A stretch of DNA of 50,292 nucleotides from Mycobacterium sp. DL592 (GTDB lineage: Bacteria > Actinomycetota > Actinomycetes > Mycobacteriales > Mycobacteriaceae): NCBI RefSeq assembly GCF_011694515.1, contig NZ_CP050192.1, forward strand, positions 183,540 to 233,831. Direction: 5' to 3'. Shown piece after piece: positions 47,700-50,292 of the stretch. The notes under the pieces are model-generated. The model was not told the origin of the DNA. It saw only the letters and a list, made by a program, of their open reading frames with translations, and did not search any database. A program made the translations under genes and the position numbers. Within the stretch, counting starts at the first letter, position 1, and each line of letters begins with the position of its first letter.

Positions 47700-48824
47700 G
47701 TGAAACTGCGAGTGGCGTGCGCCATTTCGTCGATCTTGATGCTGGTGGCGGCTCCCGTCGCGGCCGCCGACCCGCCGAGCCCGGTGCCGAACCCCATCTT
47801 GGCGCCTCTGGCCCTGGGCGAGGTGGTGCTCATCGGCCCGACAGCGGGTACGGGTACACCGACGCGCGACTACGGTATCGGCGCCACCGATCTCTGCGAA
47901 TTCATGGAATTTCCAACCGAACTGCTGCAGATCTGCGGTGACAGCTTCGCCGGCCAGGGGGTGGGCTTCGGCGGCTGGTTCTCGCCGGTGGCATTGCATG
48001 TGGCCGGTGACTCCGTCGACGACCCCGACGGGGTGCGCTACACCGGTGTCACCGGGGTGGACAAGCCGCTGCTGGCCGACCCCACCGCGCCGGGATCCTC
48101 ACAGCTGCCCGCCGGCGTCGTCACGATCAACCGGCAGAACTATCTGTTGGTGACGACCACCAAGAACCTGGTGCCGCAAACCTCCCGACTGGTGAAAGCC
48201 GAAGCCGGCCGCGGCGATTGGCAGACGGTGCCGGGATCGGTCCGCAAGGCGGCCTACGCCGACGGCAGGCAGACCCAGATCAGCGGCTACTACGACCCGA
48301 TCCCCACCCCGGAGTCGCAGACCGGTTGGGTCTACATCGTCGCCAACAACTTCGACCGCACCGGGCCAGCGGTGCTCTATCGTGTTGCGCCACAGTCATT
48401 TACCGACCGGAGCCGCTGGCAGGGCTGGTCGGCCGGAGCCGGCTGGAACAAGCCCCCGACACCGCTGTGGCCCGACCGGGTGGGGGAGCTGAGCATCCGT
48501 CAGATCGACGGCAAGACGGTTCTGTCCTACTTCAATGCCAGCACCGGCAACATGGAGGTCCGGGTGGCCTACGACCCGACCGGTCTGGGCGGCGCGCCGG
48601 TGACGACGGTGGTGCGGGCGGGCCAGTGGCCCGAGCCGGCCGACGCCCTGCCGGCGCCCGACGACAACCAGCTGGCGCAGCCCTACGGCGGCTACATCTC
48701 ACCGGGGTCCACACTCGACGAGGTGCGGGTGTTCGTCAGCCAGTGGAATACCGCGCCACGTGACCGCGCGCCGTATCGGGTGTTGCAGTTCGCGGTGAAC
48801 CCGTTCAAGCCCTGGGACATGTGA
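47700..48824 (+). CDS. Exported DUF4185 protein, probable GH183 endo-D-arabinanase
   Basis: A 374-residue exported protein homologous to Rv3707c. I chose GTG 47700 (GCGGGAG 8 bp upstream), giving signal MKLRVACAISSILMLVAAPV then AAADPP; an in-frame TTG at 47667 overlaps the asd stop. The domain is a five-bladed-propeller-type DUF4185, recently (by recall) classed as glycoside hydrolase GH183, enzymes that cut D-arabinan of mycobacterial arabinogalactan and lipoarabinomannan. Conserved-looking acidic residues occur in TRDYGIGATDLCEFM. Two Cys near 71 and 83 may pair. Downstream of asd. Activity is not proven for this protein. Confidence 0.8.
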   Translation: MKLRVACAISSILMLVAAPVAAADPPSPVPNPILAPLALGEVVLIGPTAGTGTPTRDYGIGATDLCEFMEFPTELLQICGDSFAGQGVGFGGWFSPVALHVAGDSVDDPDGVRYTGVTGVDKPLLADPTAPGSSQLPAGVVTINRQNYLLVTTTKNLVPQTSRLVKAEAGRGDWQTVPGSVRKAAYADGRQTQISGYYDPIPTPESQTGWVYIVANNFDRTGPAVLYRVAPQSFTDRSRWQGWSAGAGWNKPPTPLWPDRVGELSIRQIDGKTVLSYFNASTGNMEVRVAYDPTGLGGAPVTTVVRAGQWPEPADALPAPDDNQLAQPYGGYISPGSTLDEVRVFVSQWNTAPRDRAPYRVLQFAVNPFKPWDM

Positions 48825-48907
48825 GAATCGCTCACCGCTAACACCCGGCGGCAGATTGACCCGTGTGTTAATAAAAGGGGCATGGTTGCCGGCGGGCGGT
48901 TGCGCTC

Positions 48908-49687
48908 GTGACGGATTCGGTGATCCTGATCCTTGCTGGCCTCGCCGCAGCGTTCCTGAACACCGCGGCGTCCAGCGGGTCGGCAGTGACTATCCCGATC
49001 ATGATCATGCTGGGCGTCGAACCCATCGTGGCGAACGCCTCCAACCGGCTTCCGATTGTGATCGGCTGCGCCACGGCGATCTGGGCGTTCCACCGCGCCG
49101 GGCACCTGCCGTGGCGGGACGCCTCCCGATTCGCCATCCCGGCGGCGCTCGGCGCTCTCATCGGCGCCTCGCTGGCGTCGGTGTTCGACGACGTCCGCAC
49201 GACGAACCTCGTCATCGTCGCGGTGGTGGTGGCACTGCTGTTGCTGTTTGCCAACCCGGCGAAGTGGTTGGCGGCCGACCGCACGGATCGGCCACCGAAC
49301 CGGGGCCCGCTGGTCTTGGGGCTGATCGGATTGGTCGGGTTGTGGGCGGGGTTGATCGCCGTCGACTCGGGCACCTACGCCCTGGCGGCCCTGGTCCTGG
49401 TCGGGCGCTTTCCGATCCGGGAAGCCAACGCCATCAAGGTGACCGCACTCGGTGCAGCGGCACTCGTGTCGCTCGCCGTGTTCTCCGGCAAAGGTGAAAT
49501 CGACTGGCAAGTGGCCGGATTCCTCGCCCTCGGCAGCGTGGTGGGAGCGTTCCTCGGTGCCCGGCTGGCACTCGGACCGCATGCCGCCAAGTGGGTGTTC
49601 CGATTGCTGGTCTTGGTGCTCTCCCTCGAGGTGGCGCACCTGGTGCTGGGTGTGGTCGCGCCCGGTGTTCTGGGTCCTGCGCGCTGA
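48908..49687 (+). CDS. TSUP family (TauE/SafE) transporter
   Basis: A 259-residue integral membrane protein with about eight hydrophobic stretches and the two repeat halves of sulfite-exporter TauE/SafE: N-terminal LAAAFLNTAASSGSAVTIPI and middle GLIGLVGLWAGLIAVDSGTYAL. Probable exporter or carrier of a small organosulfur or carboxylate anion. GTG start with a GC-rich leader (GGGCGG). Convergent to the next gene, 3 bp between stops. Substrate not predictable. Confidence 0.86.
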   Translation: MTDSVILILAGLAAAFLNTAASSGSAVTIPIMIMLGVEPIVANASNRLPIVIGCATAIWAFHRAGHLPWRDASRFAIPAALGALIGASLASVFDDVRTTNLVIVAVVVALLLLFANPAKWLAADRTDRPPNRGPLVLGLIGLVGLWAGLIAVDSGTYALAALVLVGRFPIREANAIKVTALGAAALVSLAVFSGKGEIDWQVAGFLALGSVVGAFLGARLALGPHAAKWVFRLLVLVLSLEVAHLVLGVVAPGVLGPAR

Positions 49688-49690
49688 GGT

Positions 49691-50197
49691 TCAGCGGCTG
49701 TCGCGCTTGGCCTGCCGTCGCGCACCGGCTGCTTTCGATCCGGCCTCCCGCTTCTTGCGGCCCGGGGACTTGCGGGTCTCGTCCGCCCGGATCCGGCCCT
49801 TCGTGGCCACCTTGCCCTTGCTTTTCGCCGGCGGCGCCGGAGCCAGTGGCGAGCCTTCCTGACGGGCGCGCTCGAGGCGCTCCTGTTTGAGCTCGCGGGC
49901 GCTGCGCGCAGCGGCGATACCGAGCTGCTTGCTCACTCGCCCCAGCGCACCTTCGAAGATCTCGGCCTTTGCGCCGTTGCGCTCGTTGGCGGATCGAGCC
50001 GCACCACGCGCGCCTTTCGCGGGAACCTTGGCCGCACCCTTGCGGCGGTAGAGCTTGACGTATTTATTGCGGGCCCGCCGAATCCTGCGGTGCAGTTCCA
50101 GCAGCGCGTCCTCGTCGAGGTCTGTCAGCGCGGCAGGCTCGGTCTCACGGATCAACAGGAACTCGGCCTCGGTCAGGGAGGTGAGCAGCTTGGTCAT
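49691..50197 (-). CDS. Highly basic conserved hypothetical protein
   Basis: A 168-residue protein: N-terminal part MTKLLTSLTEAEFLLIRETE with acidic residues, a helix RIRRARNKYVKLYRRKGAAK, then a middle with EIFEGALGRVSKQLGIAAAR, and a Lys/Arg/Ala/Pro-rich C-terminus (PPAKSKGKVATKGR; KAAGARRQAKRDSR). Very basic overall, like histone-like or RNA-binding tails. ATG 50197 chosen; a further in-frame TTG at 50221 exists. I recognise it as a mycobacterial conserved hypothetical but know no function. Confidence 0.72.
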   Translation of the reverse strand: MTKLLTSLTEAEFLLIRETEPAALTDLDEDALLELHRRIRRARNKYVKLYRRKGAAKVPAKGARGAARSANERNGAKAEIFEGALGRVSKQLGIAAARSARELKQERLERARQEGSPLAPAPPAKSKGKVATKGRIRADETRKSPGRKKREAGSKAAGARRQAKRDSR

Positions 50198-50292
50198 CCA
50201 TGCTTCATAGCGCGTCGGCAACGGGTTGCGTGCCGGAACGGCCAGGCAGACCGCAATCGGTCATTCACAGTCTTTTCAAAGGCCCTACCTAC

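Overview
The window reads as a high-GC mycobacterial chromosome, most likely a rapidly growing Mycolicibacterium. An LpqH lipoprotein, a LucA homologue, a mycobacterial hemophore-type protein, a cutinase, tuberculostearic-acid enzymes (TmsA/TmsB type) and the leuA/ask/asd block point there. From memory, the gene order follows M. tuberculosis Rv3707c to Rv3731 in inverted orientation. Names and Rv equivalents rest on recognising protein sequences, not on a search.

Layout. 1-7.8 kb: lpqH, a haloalkane dehalogenase, an unusual tRNA-guanine transglycosylase, a P450, and a minus-strand operon of an amino-acid ABC transporter (receptor fused to permease, plus ATPase) followed by an amine oxidase. 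7.8-12.2 kb: gluQ-ligC-tetR on the minus strand face sdr-polD1 on the plus strand. The tetR/sdr pair, with two operator-like palindromes, lies between the DNA-repair genes ligC and polD1. 12.2-18.3 kb: accessory surface region with hairpins, three small exported proteins, a PecA-like aspartic protease and a CocE-like hydrolase, both with Ser/Thr-rich linkers. 18.3-34.8 kb: conserved core with cutinase, a dehydrogenase, lucA, tRNA-Ser(GGA), 4.5S SRP RNA, aspC, dnaX, hemophore, Lrp regulator, rhodanese, tmsB/tmsA, a START-like protein, an amidase, ybaB-recR, a decayed DUF559 gene between two near-identical 57-bp hairpins, gatD-murT and a dnaQ-like exonuclease.

34.9-40.3 kb: jetA-jetB-jetC, a Wadjet/MksBEF condensin-type plasmid-defence core, inserted between dnaQ and leuA without an adjacent jetD nuclease gene. 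40.4-42.9 kb: a SHOCT-domain membrane protein and leuA, which is preceded by a Leu-codon leader peptide and alternative RNA structures. 42.9-45.3 kb: a phage tailspike-like beta-helix protein, a small membrane protein and a nitroreductase carrying an in-frame repeat insertion. 45.4-50.3 kb: ask-asd, a DUF4185 (GH183-type) exported protein, a TSUP transporter and a very basic conserved protein.

The strongest leads are the jetABC core without jetD, the hairpin-flanked DUF559 remnant, the Tgt whose substrate loop lacks the usual bacterial motif, a short repeat inserted in different reading frames of two genes, and the apparently leaderless leucine leader peptide. I saw no CRISPR array, complete insertion sequence, integrase or prophage core.
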